Shown piece by piece: positions 8,552-16,823 of a DNA stretch of 51,294 nucleotides (position 1 is the first letter of the stretch; each line of letters starts with the position of its first letter). Position numbers and translations under genes: made by a program. Below the pieces are notes generated by a model, which saw only the letters and a program-made list of their open reading frames with translations, searched no databases and had not been told where the DNA came from. The stretch comes from Spirochaetales bacterium (GTDB taxonomy: Bacteria > Spirochaetota > Spirochaetia > DSM-27196 > Alkalispirochaetaceae), in NCBI GenBank assembly GCA_028282545.1, contig JANQHT010000011.1:1-51294 (forward strand), written 5' to 3'.

Positions 8552-9852
8552 CGGGGCCGCAACCTGCCCGATGCATCAAAAACCATGGGTGCGGGCTCTC
8601 CGATTATCTCCAACTCCGGGTCGGCGCGGACCTCATCGAGTATGTTCTCCGAGACGGAGATATGCTCGACATCGGAGGAGTTGGAGATCCGTACCACGCG
8701 CACATCCTCATAGCGGTCGGTCTCACAACATCGTATCGCCGCGCACACCGCCAATCGATCGCTGTTGAGAATCATGGGCATCTTGACCACCCCCGGAACC
8801 TTCGACGTCAGCGAGTTCATATACATCGCGTCGAAATCGGCCTTTTCCATCAACCTGCGGGTGGTAAAATCGGCACGCCCCACGCCGAGGGCGTTCCCGT
8901 GCGCCTCCCTACTGACATCGAGAACTACGTACATCCCGACCTTCGGCCCACCGTACGCATAGGGAGTGCTGTAACTGCCGGTAACGTTGGGATCCATACC
9001 GTCGCCGCTATGGTTTTTTCCGATCTCGTCGACGACGAGTACATCGATCGGATCGATGCGAATCCTCGCCATCTCTCTGCGCGCTTCCTCCAGCAAGTGT
9101 GGTTCCGTCTCTTCGATCCGTTCCGCCGGTACCGTAACGACCTTGCACAGTTTGTGCCGGGCGTTTTCCACCAGGGCCACGCCGAACAACACCGGCGCGT
9201 TCGCAAGAACCGCGCTTCCAAACAGCGGTACATTCTCCGCCATGTTGCGAAATCCCTGAGCGTGGCACGCCGCGGCACCGCTCTGTTTGCCCAACCCTAT
9301 GGCGAGCATCTTCATGAGCCCGCTCTCGTACGTTCCCCGATACGCCGTATGCGGCTTTACCCTGTTGATCACAACGATGCCGTCCGCCTCGGCCGCACGG
9401 GCGGCGATGAAGACCCGCCTGCCGTCGTCCAGCGTCGCGATCGGGACCACATCCATCTCGGCTTTTATTTCGAACCCCATGCGCTCTTCGGTAATACCCA
9501 GTTCGGCCAGGATCTGGAGTTGCCCCGGAGCGGTGGCTCCGCCGTGGCTGCCCATGGACGGGACGATAAACGGCTCTGCTCCCCGAGCCGATAGAAACCG
9601 GAGCGTCTCCCGCGTCACCAGATCGATATCCGCGATACCGCGACTGCCCACGGCAACCGCTATGCGCATGCCAGGAGAAATCGCCGCGACAATCTCCGGC
9701 TCCGCCAGCACCGCTCCGATCCGAGCGGTCACGTCCTCGACGGCGTTCATCGCCTGGCGCTGCCGGACCTGTACCATGCGCGGCGGAGTTATATCGGCGA
9801 GCGTCTCTTCGATCCGTCGGTATCGATCCCAGGGGTAGTCACGCATTGCCAT
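8548..9852 (-). CDS. LarA-like (DUF2088, lactate racemase family) protein
   Basis: This 434-residue protein resembles the lactate racemase N-terminal domain family. Visible motifs are VGSRGIADIDLV, PSMGSHGGATAPGQ, VINRVKPHTAYRGTYESG and LMKMLAIGLGK. The His of SHGG, the His of KPHT and the Lys of LMKM sit where LarA has metal- and substrate-binding His and Lys residues (family knowledge, positions by pattern). True LarA needs a nickel-pincer cofactor made by LarB, LarC and LarE, and none of these is in the window. It lies immediately downstream of a TRAP transporter on the same strand, with 31 bp between the genes, suggesting that it racemises or isomerises the imported 2-hydroxy acid. The start could also be the ATG two codons in. 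Confidence 0.8.
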   Translation of the reverse strand: MAMRDYPWDRYRRIEETLADITPPRMVQVRQRQAMNAVEDVTARIGAVLAEPEIVAAISPGMRIAVAVGSRGIADIDLVTRETLRFLSARGAEPFIVPSMGSHGGATAPGQLQILAELGITEERMGFEIKAEMDVVPIATLDDGRRVFIAARAAEADGIVVINRVKPHTAYRGTYESGLMKMLAIGLGKQSGAAACHAQGFRNMAENVPLFGSAVLANAPVLFGVALVENARHKLCKVVTVPAERIEETEPHLLEEARREMARIRIDPIDVLVVDEIGKNHSGDGMDPNVTGSYSTPYAYGGPKVGMYVVLDVSREAHGNALGVGRADFTTRRLMEKADFDAMYMNSLTSKVPGVVKMPMILNSDRLAVCAAIRCCETDRYEDVRVVRISNSSDVEHISVSENILDEVRADPELEIIGEPAPMVFDASGRLRPR

Positions 9853-9883
9853 CCCCGTCCCGTCGCTCCATCTACGCGCTCGT

Positions 9884-11158
9884 TCAGAAAAGGGACGGGA
9901 GCCAGAGGACGACCGGTGTAACGTAGGTGATCATGAGTACGACGAGAAACAGGATGAGATAGATCGGCAGCAGTTCTCGAACCAGCTCATGCAACTCGAT
10001 CTTCCCGATCGACGTACCCACGTACAAAACGGTACCCACCGGCGGCGTGATGAGACCTACGGAGAGATTCGCAACCATGATCACGCCGAAGTGCACCGGG
10101 TCCACACCGAAGTGCGTGCTCACCGGTAGGAGAATCGGCACCAGAAGAAAAAGGGCGGGCGTCAGATCGATCACGGCCCCTACCATGAACAACACGATGT
10201 TCAGGATCAGAAGAAACACGTACCTGTTCTCCGTGAAGTCCATCATAAAACGCGTCATCTGTTGCGGAACCTGAGCCGTTGCGAGGTACCAGGTAAGGGC
10301 CATTGCCGCTCCACAGACGAGCATCACGATTCCCGTGTTTATCGCCGTTCTACGGAGGATATCCGGGTACAGCTTCCAATCCAGTTTGTAAATCAACCGG
10401 GCGATGATCAAAGCGTACACCGCGGCGAACGCACTGGCCTCGGTAGCGGTAAACAGACCGCTCAATATGCCGCCGAGTATGATCAACGGCAATACGAGAG
10501 CCCAGATCGTCTTGCGACTCACCGAAAGGAAGTCGCGGAAGCTTACACCTTTTCCTACCGGATAGTTTCGTTTCTTTGCATAGACGTAGGAGAGCCCCAT
10601 CAGAACGAGACCGACGATGATGCCGGGGATCGCTCCGCCGAGAAAGAGACGTACGATCGATATCTGGGCGATAGCCCCGATTATGATCATGGGGATACTC
10701 GGGGGGATGATCACTCCGATCAAGGAAGAGGCGCAGGTAATCGCCACCGAGAACCTTTTGTCATACCCCTCCTCTTTCATCATGGGGATCATGATTGAGC
10801 CGATCGCGGACGTATCCGCAACGGAGGATCCGCTGAGACCGGCAAACAACATGCTCATCAGGACGTTGACGTGAGCCAGACCGCCCACAAAACGACCGAC
10901 CAGCGCGCCGGAAAAGCGTAGCAGATCCTTCACGATTCCCGACCGGTTCATGATTTCCCCGGCGAGCATAAAGAACGGGATCGCCAGCAGCGTGTATATG
11001 TCTACGCCGGTGACCAGACGTCGAGCAATCATCATCATATTGCTCATATCGAGGAAGTACATCACCGCCACAGCGGTCAACCCGACACCAAAACCGATAG
11101 GCAGACCGATCAGGATCGTGGTAAAGAGGACCACGAGAAAGAAGACTATCGTTTCCAT
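9884..11158 (-). CDS. TRAP transporter large permease, DctM-type (first system)
   Basis: This 424-residue protein, with about 12 hydrophobic helices, is the sodium-coupled channel subunit of a TRAP transporter. Family hallmarks are the start PIGFGVGLTAVAV, the loop AGLSGSSVADTSAIGSIMIP, the stretch IGVIIPPSIPMIIIGAI and the C-terminal half ANLSVGLITPPVGTVLYVG. It starts 2 bp after the stop of the small permease gene and lies just upstream of the LarA-like gene. It works with the small permease and the binding protein encoded upstream; the substrate is probably a carboxylic or sugar acid. Confidence 0.95.
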   Translation of the reverse strand: METIVFFLVVLFTTILIGLPIGFGVGLTAVAVMYFLDMSNMMMIARRLVTGVDIYTLLAIPFFMLAGEIMNRSGIVKDLLRFSGALVGRFVGGLAHVNVLMSMLFAGLSGSSVADTSAIGSIMIPMMKEEGYDKRFSVAITCASSLIGVIIPPSIPMIIIGAIAQISIVRLFLGGAIPGIIVGLVLMGLSYVYAKKRNYPVGKGVSFRDFLSVSRKTIWALVLPLIILGGILSGLFTATEASAFAAVYALIIARLIYKLDWKLYPDILRRTAINTGIVMLVCGAAMALTWYLATAQVPQQMTRFMMDFTENRYVFLLILNIVLFMVGAVIDLTPALFLLVPILLPVSTHFGVDPVHFGVIMVANLSVGLITPPVGTVLYVGTSIGKIELHELVRELLPIYLILFLVVLMITYVTPVVLWLPSLF

Positions 11159-11160
11159 CT

Positions 11161-11685
11161 CTATTCCCGCACTTCCGTATCTTCACCGCCGTCGATGGCC
11201 TTCGCCTGTTTGGTATCGAACAGCAGCAGTATTTTTTTGATCGCCTCCATAAGCATAAGCGCAACACTTACCGGAGCCGCCGCATACATCCAACCTACGG
11301 ACATCCGCAGCACCGCCGTGGTCTGAATTCTGGCGTGACCGATGTAGATCGTGCCGCCGTAGAGAACGATAACCAGAAAAACGATCACCAAGACATGAAT
11401 GAGAAGCAGCATGCTTCGTCCTCCTCCGGCACTTTTGTTGCTCACCATCGTAACGATCTGGTTGAATGAGGGATGGGCGCCCTCGTTGTAACCGACGAAC
11501 ATGCCCATGAAAGAGACCCAGACAAACAGCAGGCGCGCCACTTCGTCCGACCACCGGATCGACCGGCCGAGATAGCGCAGAACGATGTTTCCAAAGACGA
11601 CGGATACCAGGGCCACCAACAATACAACCAGGAGTCTGGAGACGCCCCGGGCGATCGCATCGACGATCGTGTAATACCTTCTCAC
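11161..11685 (-). CDS. TRAP transporter small permease, DctQ-type (first system)
   Basis: This 174-residue protein has four hydrophobic helices with the family motif WSDEVARLLFVWVSFMGMFVGYNEGAHPS (helix 2 and following loop). The start is GTG 11685, preceded by a GAGGA ribosome binding site. It would form the membrane complex with the large permease gene 2 bp downstream. A hairpin with T-rich tail separates it from the binding-protein gene upstream, so it is probably expressed less than that gene. Confidence 0.93.
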   Translation of the reverse strand: MRRYYTIVDAIARGVSRLLVVLLVALVSVVFGNIVLRYLGRSIRWSDEVARLLFVWVSFMGMFVGYNEGAHPSFNQIVTMVSNKSAGGGRSMLLLIHVLVIVFLVIVLYGGTIYIGHARIQTTAVLRMSVGWMYAAAPVSVALMLMEAIKKILLLFDTKQAKAIDGGEDTEVRE

Positions 11686-11705
11686 AAATCGTTTTCCTCA
11701 CACGA

Positions 11706-11749
11706 CAAAAATGAAGGAACACAGGCGGCCCTATCACCTCCTGTGTTCC
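11706..11749 (-). terminator. Intercistronic hairpin between TRAP binding protein and permease genes
   Basis: On the minus strand, 11749-11740 pairs with 11725-11716 (10 perfect base pairs, 14-base loop), followed by a T-rich tail (TTCATTTTT). It lies 37 bp after the stop of the binding-protein gene and before the small permease gene. It should act as a partial terminator or mRNA-end stabiliser that makes binding protein exceed permease. Confidence 0.7.
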
Positions 11750-11785
11750 CCCTATCCATGAAAACTCTCCTCATGCGAGAAGACT

Positions 11786-12811
11786 TTACAAGTACCCCTC
11801 TCCAACTTGCTGAATCTCATCGATCAGCTCGCGCACATCGGGAAACTCTTCCTTGAACGCGTCTATCATCGGGAGAACCAGCTCCATGAACGGCACGATA
11901 TCGGGGTACGATACCTCAACACCCATCTCGGACTGGATGAGATCGACGATCTCCTGTTCCGCCTCACGTACATCGTTGAACGTCTTTTCCATCGTGCGCG
12001 TCACCGCTCGTTGGACAACCTCTCGCTCTTCATCGGAGAGCCGACCCATTATCTCGCTGTTGGCGACGAAGTAGTTCGGTGCGATGATATGGTTCGTCAT
12101 CGATACGTAATCGAGCACCTCAAACCATCCTTGGTGGTACGTCGCTGATACGGGGTTGTCCTGGGCGTCCACTACACCCATCTGCAGGGCGGTGAACAAC
12201 TCATTCATCGACATGACCGTTACGTCAAAACCGAAACGCTCCATGATCTCGATGATCGTGGTTCCCTGCCACGTCCGCATCGTGATGCCGGTGGTGTCTT
12301 CAGGGGAATTGATCGGTCGCACGTTGTTTGAAAGCGCCCGCCCGCCCTGGGAGAAGTACCCCAGCACGTCGATACCGATAGGCTTGAACAACTCGTCATA
12401 CACCTTCCGACCCACAGGACCGTTCATGACGTCGTAGGCATGGTCCATATTGACGAAGATGTAGGGAAGTTGAACGAACGATATCCTCTCATCGTACATC
12501 TCCCACATGTTACCGGTGACGGCCATCTCGACATTCCCGATCATGACCCCCTCGGTGAACTCGGACTCCGCACCGAGCTGGTTTGCGGGATAGATCTCAA
12601 CGGTCAGATCGGTCTCGCTCTCGACGGTGCTTTTAAACACCTCTTCCAGATTGATGTTCAACGGATGATCGGCCCCAAAATAGTGGGCGACTTTCAACGT
12701 CGTGACCGGCTCGGTCTCCGTTTGTCCGGTGGAAAACACGGTTACCGGCACGAGGACGGTGATCAACGCAACGAGACCTATTGCTTTGATTCCCAAACGA
12801 AATTTCATCAT
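11786..12811 (-). CDS. TRAP transporter solute-binding protein, DctP-type (first system)
   Basis: This 341-residue periplasmic receptor has a signal peptide ending near VTVFSTGQ and no lipobox Cys. The DctP fold shows LKVAHYFGADHPLN, the central arginine motif ITMRTWQGTTIIE, and the MSMNELFTALQMGVVDAQDNPVS stretch typical of the ligand site. The Arg of MRTW normally clamps a substrate carboxylate. I chose ATG 12811 (or the next codon, 12808) because AAGGAGG lies just upstream; the open frame extends five codons further without support. It diverges from a GntR-type regulator gene, with a palindrome between them. Confidence 0.94.
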   Translation of the reverse strand: MMKFRLGIKAIGLVALITVLVPVTVFSTGQTETEPVTTLKVAHYFGADHPLNINLEEVFKSTVESETDLTVEIYPANQLGAESEFTEGVMIGNVEMAVTGNMWEMYDERISFVQLPYIFVNMDHAYDVMNGPVGRKVYDELFKPIGIDVLGYFSQGGRALSNNVRPINSPEDTTGITMRTWQGTTIIEIMERFGFDVTVMSMNELFTALQMGVVDAQDNPVSATYHQGWFEVLDYVSMTNHIIAPNYFVANSEIMGRLSDEEREVVQRAVTRTMEKTFNDVREAEQEIVDLIQSEMGVEVSYPDIVPFMELVLPMIDAFKEEFPDVRELIDEIQQVGEGYL

Positions 12812-12858
12812 ACTCCTCCTTGACAATTAGTAGTCTTTGTTTTTTACGAGCTTTACAG

Positions 12859-12874
12859 GCCTGATATATCAGGC
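12859..12874. promoter_or_regulatory. 16-bp perfect palindrome, candidate GntR operator
   Basis: GCCTGATATATCAGGC is its own reverse complement over 16 bases. It lies between the divergent first TRAP operon and the GntR/FCD regulator gene, where an autoregulated operator is expected. A TTGACA box reading toward the TRAP operon lies at 12894-12899 (minus strand), 19 bases from the edge of the palindrome, so a bound repressor would cover the -10 region. The assignment to this regulator is inference from position. Confidence 0.6.
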
Positions 12875-12915
12875 TACCATCGGTTATACGGAGTGTCAAG
12901 AAAAGAAATCGGAAG

Positions 12916-13650
12916 ATGCGCCGGATGAATATGAACAATGCGATAACACCGATCCCCGGCATCGGCAATAGCGACCTCAGTTTGAGCGATCAGGTGTACA
13001 TCTACCTGGTAGACAGGATCGTAAACGGCACGATCAACTACGGCGATTCCCTGAACATCAAGGATCTTGCGGCGGAGTTACACGTGAGTCCCATGCCGAT
13101 CCGGGACGCGATAAAGAAGCTGGAATTGGAAGGAATCGCGGTTGTAAAGCCGCGATTGTCCTGCCACGTCCGCACTCCCACAAAAAAGGACGTATTGCAG
13201 GCGGTAGATGCAAGAAGGATGATCGAACTTTACGTGGTCTCCTCAATCTACCGTACCGTAACGCGGGAGGAGCTGGAACCGATCCGGCGTATCGTCGAGG
13301 AGATGCGTAGCGATATACGCGATATTGCCGATCGGAACGAGAACCACGACAATGCTCGGGAGAGCTACATCGCTCGGGACACGGAGTTCCACAGAACTCT
13401 CTGCGGATTGATGCACAACGCGTATGTCGCCAAGTTCTACCGAGAGACAAGCCTGCATCTCAGTATGCGGTTTCGTCACGCGGTTGGACGCCGGCACTCC
13501 CTAAAAAAGACGTTTCACGACCACGAGAAGATGCTGGAGCAACTGGAGCACAACTCTCCGTCGATAGTCACCACGATGGAGGAGCATCTGGAGCGAAGCC
13601 GAGACAATATCATACACGGCGATCTGTTCAGAACACTGGAAGATACGTAA
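12916..13650 (+). CDS. GntR-family transcriptional regulator with FCD domain
   Basis: This 244-residue protein has an N-terminal winged helix (residues about 20-85) with the typical VYIYLVDRIVNGTINYGDSL and LAAELHVSPMPIRDAIKKLE, and a C-terminal FCD ligand domain. FCD regulators usually sense organic or sugar acids through a metal site; the Asp and His residues expected for it are plausible in ARDTEFHRTLCGLMHNAY and in the last 60 residues. Start candidates are the ATGs at 12916, 12925 and 12931; the first is given. It diverges from the first TRAP operon and points toward the second, so it may control either or both. Confidence 0.9.
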   Translation: MRRMNMNNAITPIPGIGNSDLSLSDQVYIYLVDRIVNGTINYGDSLNIKDLAAELHVSPMPIRDAIKKLELEGIAVVKPRLSCHVRTPTKKDVLQAVDARRMIELYVVSSIYRTVTREELEPIRRIVEEMRSDIRDIADRNENHDNARESYIARDTEFHRTLCGLMHNAYVAKFYRETSLHLSMRFRHAVGRRHSLKKTFHDHEKMLEQLEHNSPSIVTTMEEHLERSRDNIIHGDLFRTLEDT

Positions 13651-13732
13651 GGCTGCAACCGGGTGCACCGGATCGATCGGTCGGGAACCTCTGCGGTTTA
13701 CCCTCCCATGCGACGCTTCACCGGCAGATACC

Positions 13733-13777
13733 ACCGTTCATACGATTTTTCTTGCGAGTTCTCCGAAAGCGTATTGT
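13733..13777 (+). promoter_or_regulatory. LytTR-like repeat pair and weak promoter of the second TRAP operon
   Basis: ACCGTTCAT at 13733-13741 fits the published LytTR half-site pattern at every position. A weaker copy (CGAGTTCTC) lies at 13755-13763, with the GTT cores 22 bp apart, about two helical turns. A -10-like TATTGT lies at 13772-13777 with no good -35 box, as expected for an activator-dependent promoter. The AAGGAGG site and the ATG at 13807 follow. A LytTR-type regulator is encoded at the end of the same gene run. Binding is inferred, not shown. Confidence 0.4.
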
Positions 13778-13806
13778 GCTTACGGAAAATCAATAAGGAG
13801 GAATGT

Positions 13807-14823
13807 ATGAAACGAGTTGTCGCTTTTCTGGTCCTGTCGGTGTTGGTGATCGCCGCTCTCTTTGCCGGGGGGCAGGAGGAATCGTCCGAACAGACCTACA
13901 CGATCACCGCCGGGATAGGGCTGAACGATCGCTCCGCACAGTACGAATCGCTTGAGTCCTTCAAGGAGATCGTAGAACGCGAGAGTAACGGCCGGATCTC
14001 CGTCGAGTTGTACCACTCCAGTCAATTGGGTGACGATCGCGAGATGATGGAAGCGTTGCAACGCGGCGAGCAGGAGATGACCTGTCCGTCGACCGCTCCG
14101 ATCGTTCCATTTGTGCCGGAATTCGGCGTATTCGACCTCCCCTTTCTCTTTCCCTCAAATGAGGCGGCCGACTACGTCCTCGACGGTGAAGTGGGCCAAC
14201 AACTGTTGGACAGGCTCTCCGATGTGGGTATCAAAGGCTTGGTGTATTGGGAGAACGGGTATCGCCACCTTACCAATAGCGTTCGCGCGGTGCGTACGCC
14301 CGCCGACGTAAGCGGTATGAAGGTCCGAACGATGGAGAATCCGATGCACCTGGACGCGTGGCGCGCGATGGGCGCCAACCCGACCCCGATGGCCTTCGGA
14401 GAGCTCTTCTCCGCCATGCAGCAAGGTGTTGTGGACGGGCAAGAGAACCCGTGGGGAACGATCTATCTCCAGAACTTCCCCGAAGTTCAGGGGTTTGCCA
14501 CCGACACCGGCCACGTCTACTCCCCGTTCGTGTTGATGATCGGCCAGGGTTTTTGGGACAATCTGCCGCAAGACCTGCAGGAGGTCGTGATGGACGCCGC
14601 GATTCAGGCCCGAGACACGAACCGTGAATTGAACCGTCGCTACAACCGCGAGTACATGGAGCAGCTCAAAGAGATCATGACCGTGGTTGAGCTTACACCG
14701 GACGAGCGCGCACAGTTCCAAGGCGCGGTACGTTCCGTGTATGCAGACTACGCCGACGCGATCGGTCAAGATCTGATTGAGGCGGTCATGGAAAAAATCG
14801 AGGCGTTTCAGAGCACAAACTGA
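13807..14823 (+). CDS. TRAP transporter solute-binding protein, DctP-type (second system)
   Basis: This 338-residue receptor starts at ATG 13807, right after AAGGAGG at 13795-13801, and not at the upstream frame opening at 13663. Its signal peptide ends in ALFAGGQEE. DctP features include the ISVELYHSSQLGDDREMMEAL stretch, the carboxylate-clamp motif VSGMKVRTMENPMHLD with its Arg, and PMAFGELFSAMQQGVVDGQE. It is the first gene of an operon with a small permease, a large permease and probably the two-component system downstream. It differs clearly in sequence from the first system, so the substrates probably differ. Confidence 0.95.
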   Translation: MKRVVAFLVLSVLVIAALFAGGQEESSEQTYTITAGIGLNDRSAQYESLESFKEIVERESNGRISVELYHSSQLGDDREMMEALQRGEQEMTCPSTAPIVPFVPEFGVFDLPFLFPSNEAADYVLDGEVGQQLLDRLSDVGIKGLVYWENGYRHLTNSVRAVRTPADVSGMKVRTMENPMHLDAWRAMGANPTPMAFGELFSAMQQGVVDGQENPWGTIYLQNFPEVQGFATDTGHVYSPFVLMIGQGFWDNLPQDLQEVVMDAAIQARDTNRELNRRYNREYMEQLKEIMTVVELTPDERAQFQGAVRSVYADYADAIGQDLIEAVMEKIEAFQSTN

Positions 14824-14935
14824 CCTATCGCCGAAACCTCACAACACTGATGGGTACCGGTCGATGTCCGGGTGTATACTGCACCTCGGCGTCGGCCGGT
14901 CTCACCGTATCCGAAGGGAAGGAGTTTCGAGAGGT

Positions 14936-15442
14936 ATGACCAAGCGCGGTTTTTCTGCACTGCTGGAGCGCATCTACAACAACGTCCTGATCGTGTTAAC
15001 CGTTACCATGTTCGCTACCGTCGCCTACAACGTGTTTATGCGATTTGTCGTCAACCGATCGGTCGGGTGGGCGGACGAACTGTCCCGCTTCATCTTCGTG
15101 TGGATTTCGTTTCTCGGCGCCGTTCTCGCCTTTCGCAACGACGAGCACGTAGGCCTGGATGTTCTGGTCGAGAAGGTACGATCGCCCAAAATCCGGCGGG
15201 TGATCGCGGTGGTACAGCACACCCTCGTTCTAACGGTTCTGCTCTTTCTGACGTGGTTTGGGTACCGGGCGTCGACGACGGTTATGAACGTGTCGCCGGC
15301 GTTGTCGATTCCCATGAACATCGTGTACTTGATCGTCCCCTTCTGCGGTCTGTTGATGTGCCTTCTCGGGTTCGGCAAGCTCATTGCGGCGCTATTCGGA
15401 GCGGCGACACCCGGCGGAACAACGCGTACCTCGGTGGAGTGA
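14936..15442 (+). CDS. TRAP transporter small permease, DctQ-type (second system)
   Basis: This 168-residue protein has four membrane helices and the family motif GWADELSRFIFVWISFLGAV. I chose ATG 14936 because AAGGAG lies about 11 bases upstream and the protein then begins at the usual distance from the first helix; the frame opens earlier at 14777, inside the previous gene. It is followed after 6 bp by the large permease gene. Confidence 0.92.
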   Translation: MTKRGFSALLERIYNNVLIVLTVTMFATVAYNVFMRFVVNRSVGWADELSRFIFVWISFLGAVLAFRNDEHVGLDVLVEKVRSPKIRRVIAVVQHTLVLTVLLFLTWFGYRASTTVMNVSPALSIPMNIVYLIVPFCGLLMCLLGFGKLIAALFGAATPGGTTRTSVE

Positions 15443-15448
15443 TCGGTC

Positions 15449-16729
15449 ATGTTGTGGGTCTTTCTTTTCGTACTGTTCGGCGCCGTCCTCATCGGTATTC
15501 CGGTGGTGTTTGCCTTGGGACTGGCAAACATCGTGCTGCTTACCCTCATGGATCTACCGTACACGATTCTTCCCAGCCGTATGATCTCGGGAATGAACAG
15601 CTTCCCTCTGCTCGCGATCCCGTTCTTCATGTTTGTCGGTGAGGTGATGAATCACGGCGGGATCGCACGCCGCCTGGTGAAGCTGGCCGACGCGTTTGTG
15701 GGACACATCACCGGCGGTCTCGGTCACGTCAACATCCTGGCAAGCATGTTTTTCGGCGGGATCAGCGGTTCCGCTATCGCGGACACCGCGGCGATCGGCG
15801 GCCTTATGGTCCCTCCCATGGTTCAGCAACGCTACACTCCGTCGTACTCCGCCGCCGTGACGGCGAGTTCGGCGGTGATCGGGATCATCATACCTCCCAG
15901 CATTCCGTTCATCCTGTTCGGAATCGTCACCGGCACATCGATTGCACGCCTCTTCTTGGGCGGGATCATTCCCGGTGTCATCGTCGGGCTTGCGCTCATG
16001 GCGACCACCTACGTCACCAGCCGTAGACACGGCTACGGAAAGGTGGACGCAAATCAACGGTTCTCTCTCAAAGCGGTCGGCGTGGCTTTCGTCGAAGTAT
16101 GGCCCGCCCTCACGCTTCCGCTTATTATTGTCGGCGGTATCCTCGGGGGGATATTTACCGCCACCGAGGCGGGTGCGGTTGCGGCGGTCGTTGCGTTGGC
16201 GCTGGGGTTGTTTTACTACCGCGAGATCACCCTGCGAGATCTCCCCCGTATTCTACTCGCGACGGTAAAGACAACCGCGATCGTTCTCTTTTTGTGCGGG
16301 ATGGCGATGGTCTCCGCGTGGCTACTGACGCGTGCCCGTGTCCCCCTCTCGCTCGCAAACCTGCTCACCCGTATCACCGATTCGCAGCTCTTGATCCTGC
16401 TGCTCTGTAACGTGCTTTTGTTTTTTATCGGTTTTGTGATGGATTTGACCCCGGCGGTCCTCATCCTTGCGCCGATTCTCACCCCGGTCATGACGCAGAT
16501 CGGGATCGATCCGGTCTACTTCGGCGTCATCATGTGCATCAACCTGGGGATAGGCTTGGTGACCCCGCCGGTCGGTACCGTGCTCTACGTCGCCTCCGGC
16601 GTTGCAAATGTGAAGATGGACCAACTGGTGCGGTCACTGCTACCGTTTTTGGGTACGCTGTTAATCGTTCTGTTTGTTCTGATCGTATTCCCCGACCTTG
16701 TGATGGCTATCCCCAACTTGGTGAGGTAA
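15449..16729 (+). CDS. TRAP transporter large permease, DctM-type (second system)
   Basis: This 426-residue polytopic protein has the DctM signatures: FGGISGSAIADTAAIGGLMV, IGIIIPPSIPFILFGIVTG and INLGIGLVTPPVGTVLYVAS. It forms the sodium-driven membrane complex with the small permease encoded 6 bp upstream. The order binding protein, small permease, large permease is the same as in the first system, but on the other strand. A sensor kinase gene follows after 94 bp in the same direction. Confidence 0.95.
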   Translation: MLWVFLFVLFGAVLIGIPVVFALGLANIVLLTLMDLPYTILPSRMISGMNSFPLLAIPFFMFVGEVMNHGGIARRLVKLADAFVGHITGGLGHVNILASMFFGGISGSAIADTAAIGGLMVPPMVQQRYTPSYSAAVTASSAVIGIIIPPSIPFILFGIVTGTSIARLFLGGIIPGVIVGLALMATTYVTSRRHGYGKVDANQRFSLKAVGVAFVEVWPALTLPLIIVGGILGGIFTATEAGAVAAVVALALGLFYYREITLRDLPRILLATVKTTAIVLFLCGMAMVSAWLLTRARVPLSLANLLTRITDSQLLILLLCNVLLFFIGFVMDLTPAVLILAPILTPVMTQIGIDPVYFGVIMCINLGIGLVTPPVGTVLYVASGVANVKMDQLVRSLLPFLGTLLIVLFVLIVFPDLVMAIPNLVR

Positions 16730-16783
16730 GAGTTCGTGCCGAGTGTGGGTACGGCGCGTACGCCGGCCCGTCCGGATGTCGGC

Positions 16784-16811
16784 TATACTACCCCTGCGCG
16801 ATCGATCGCGC
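16784..16811 (+). promoter_or_regulatory. Possible internal promoter and 16-bp palindrome before the sensor kinase
   Basis: A TATACT box at 16784-16789 is followed by the 16-base perfect palindrome GCGCGATCGATCGCGC (16796-16811), 12 bp before the kinase ATG. No -35 box is recognisable. The palindrome could be an operator or a leader hairpin. Because GATC and GCGC strings are common here, chance cannot be excluded. Confidence 0.3.
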
Positions 16812-16823
16812 GCGAAGATATCT

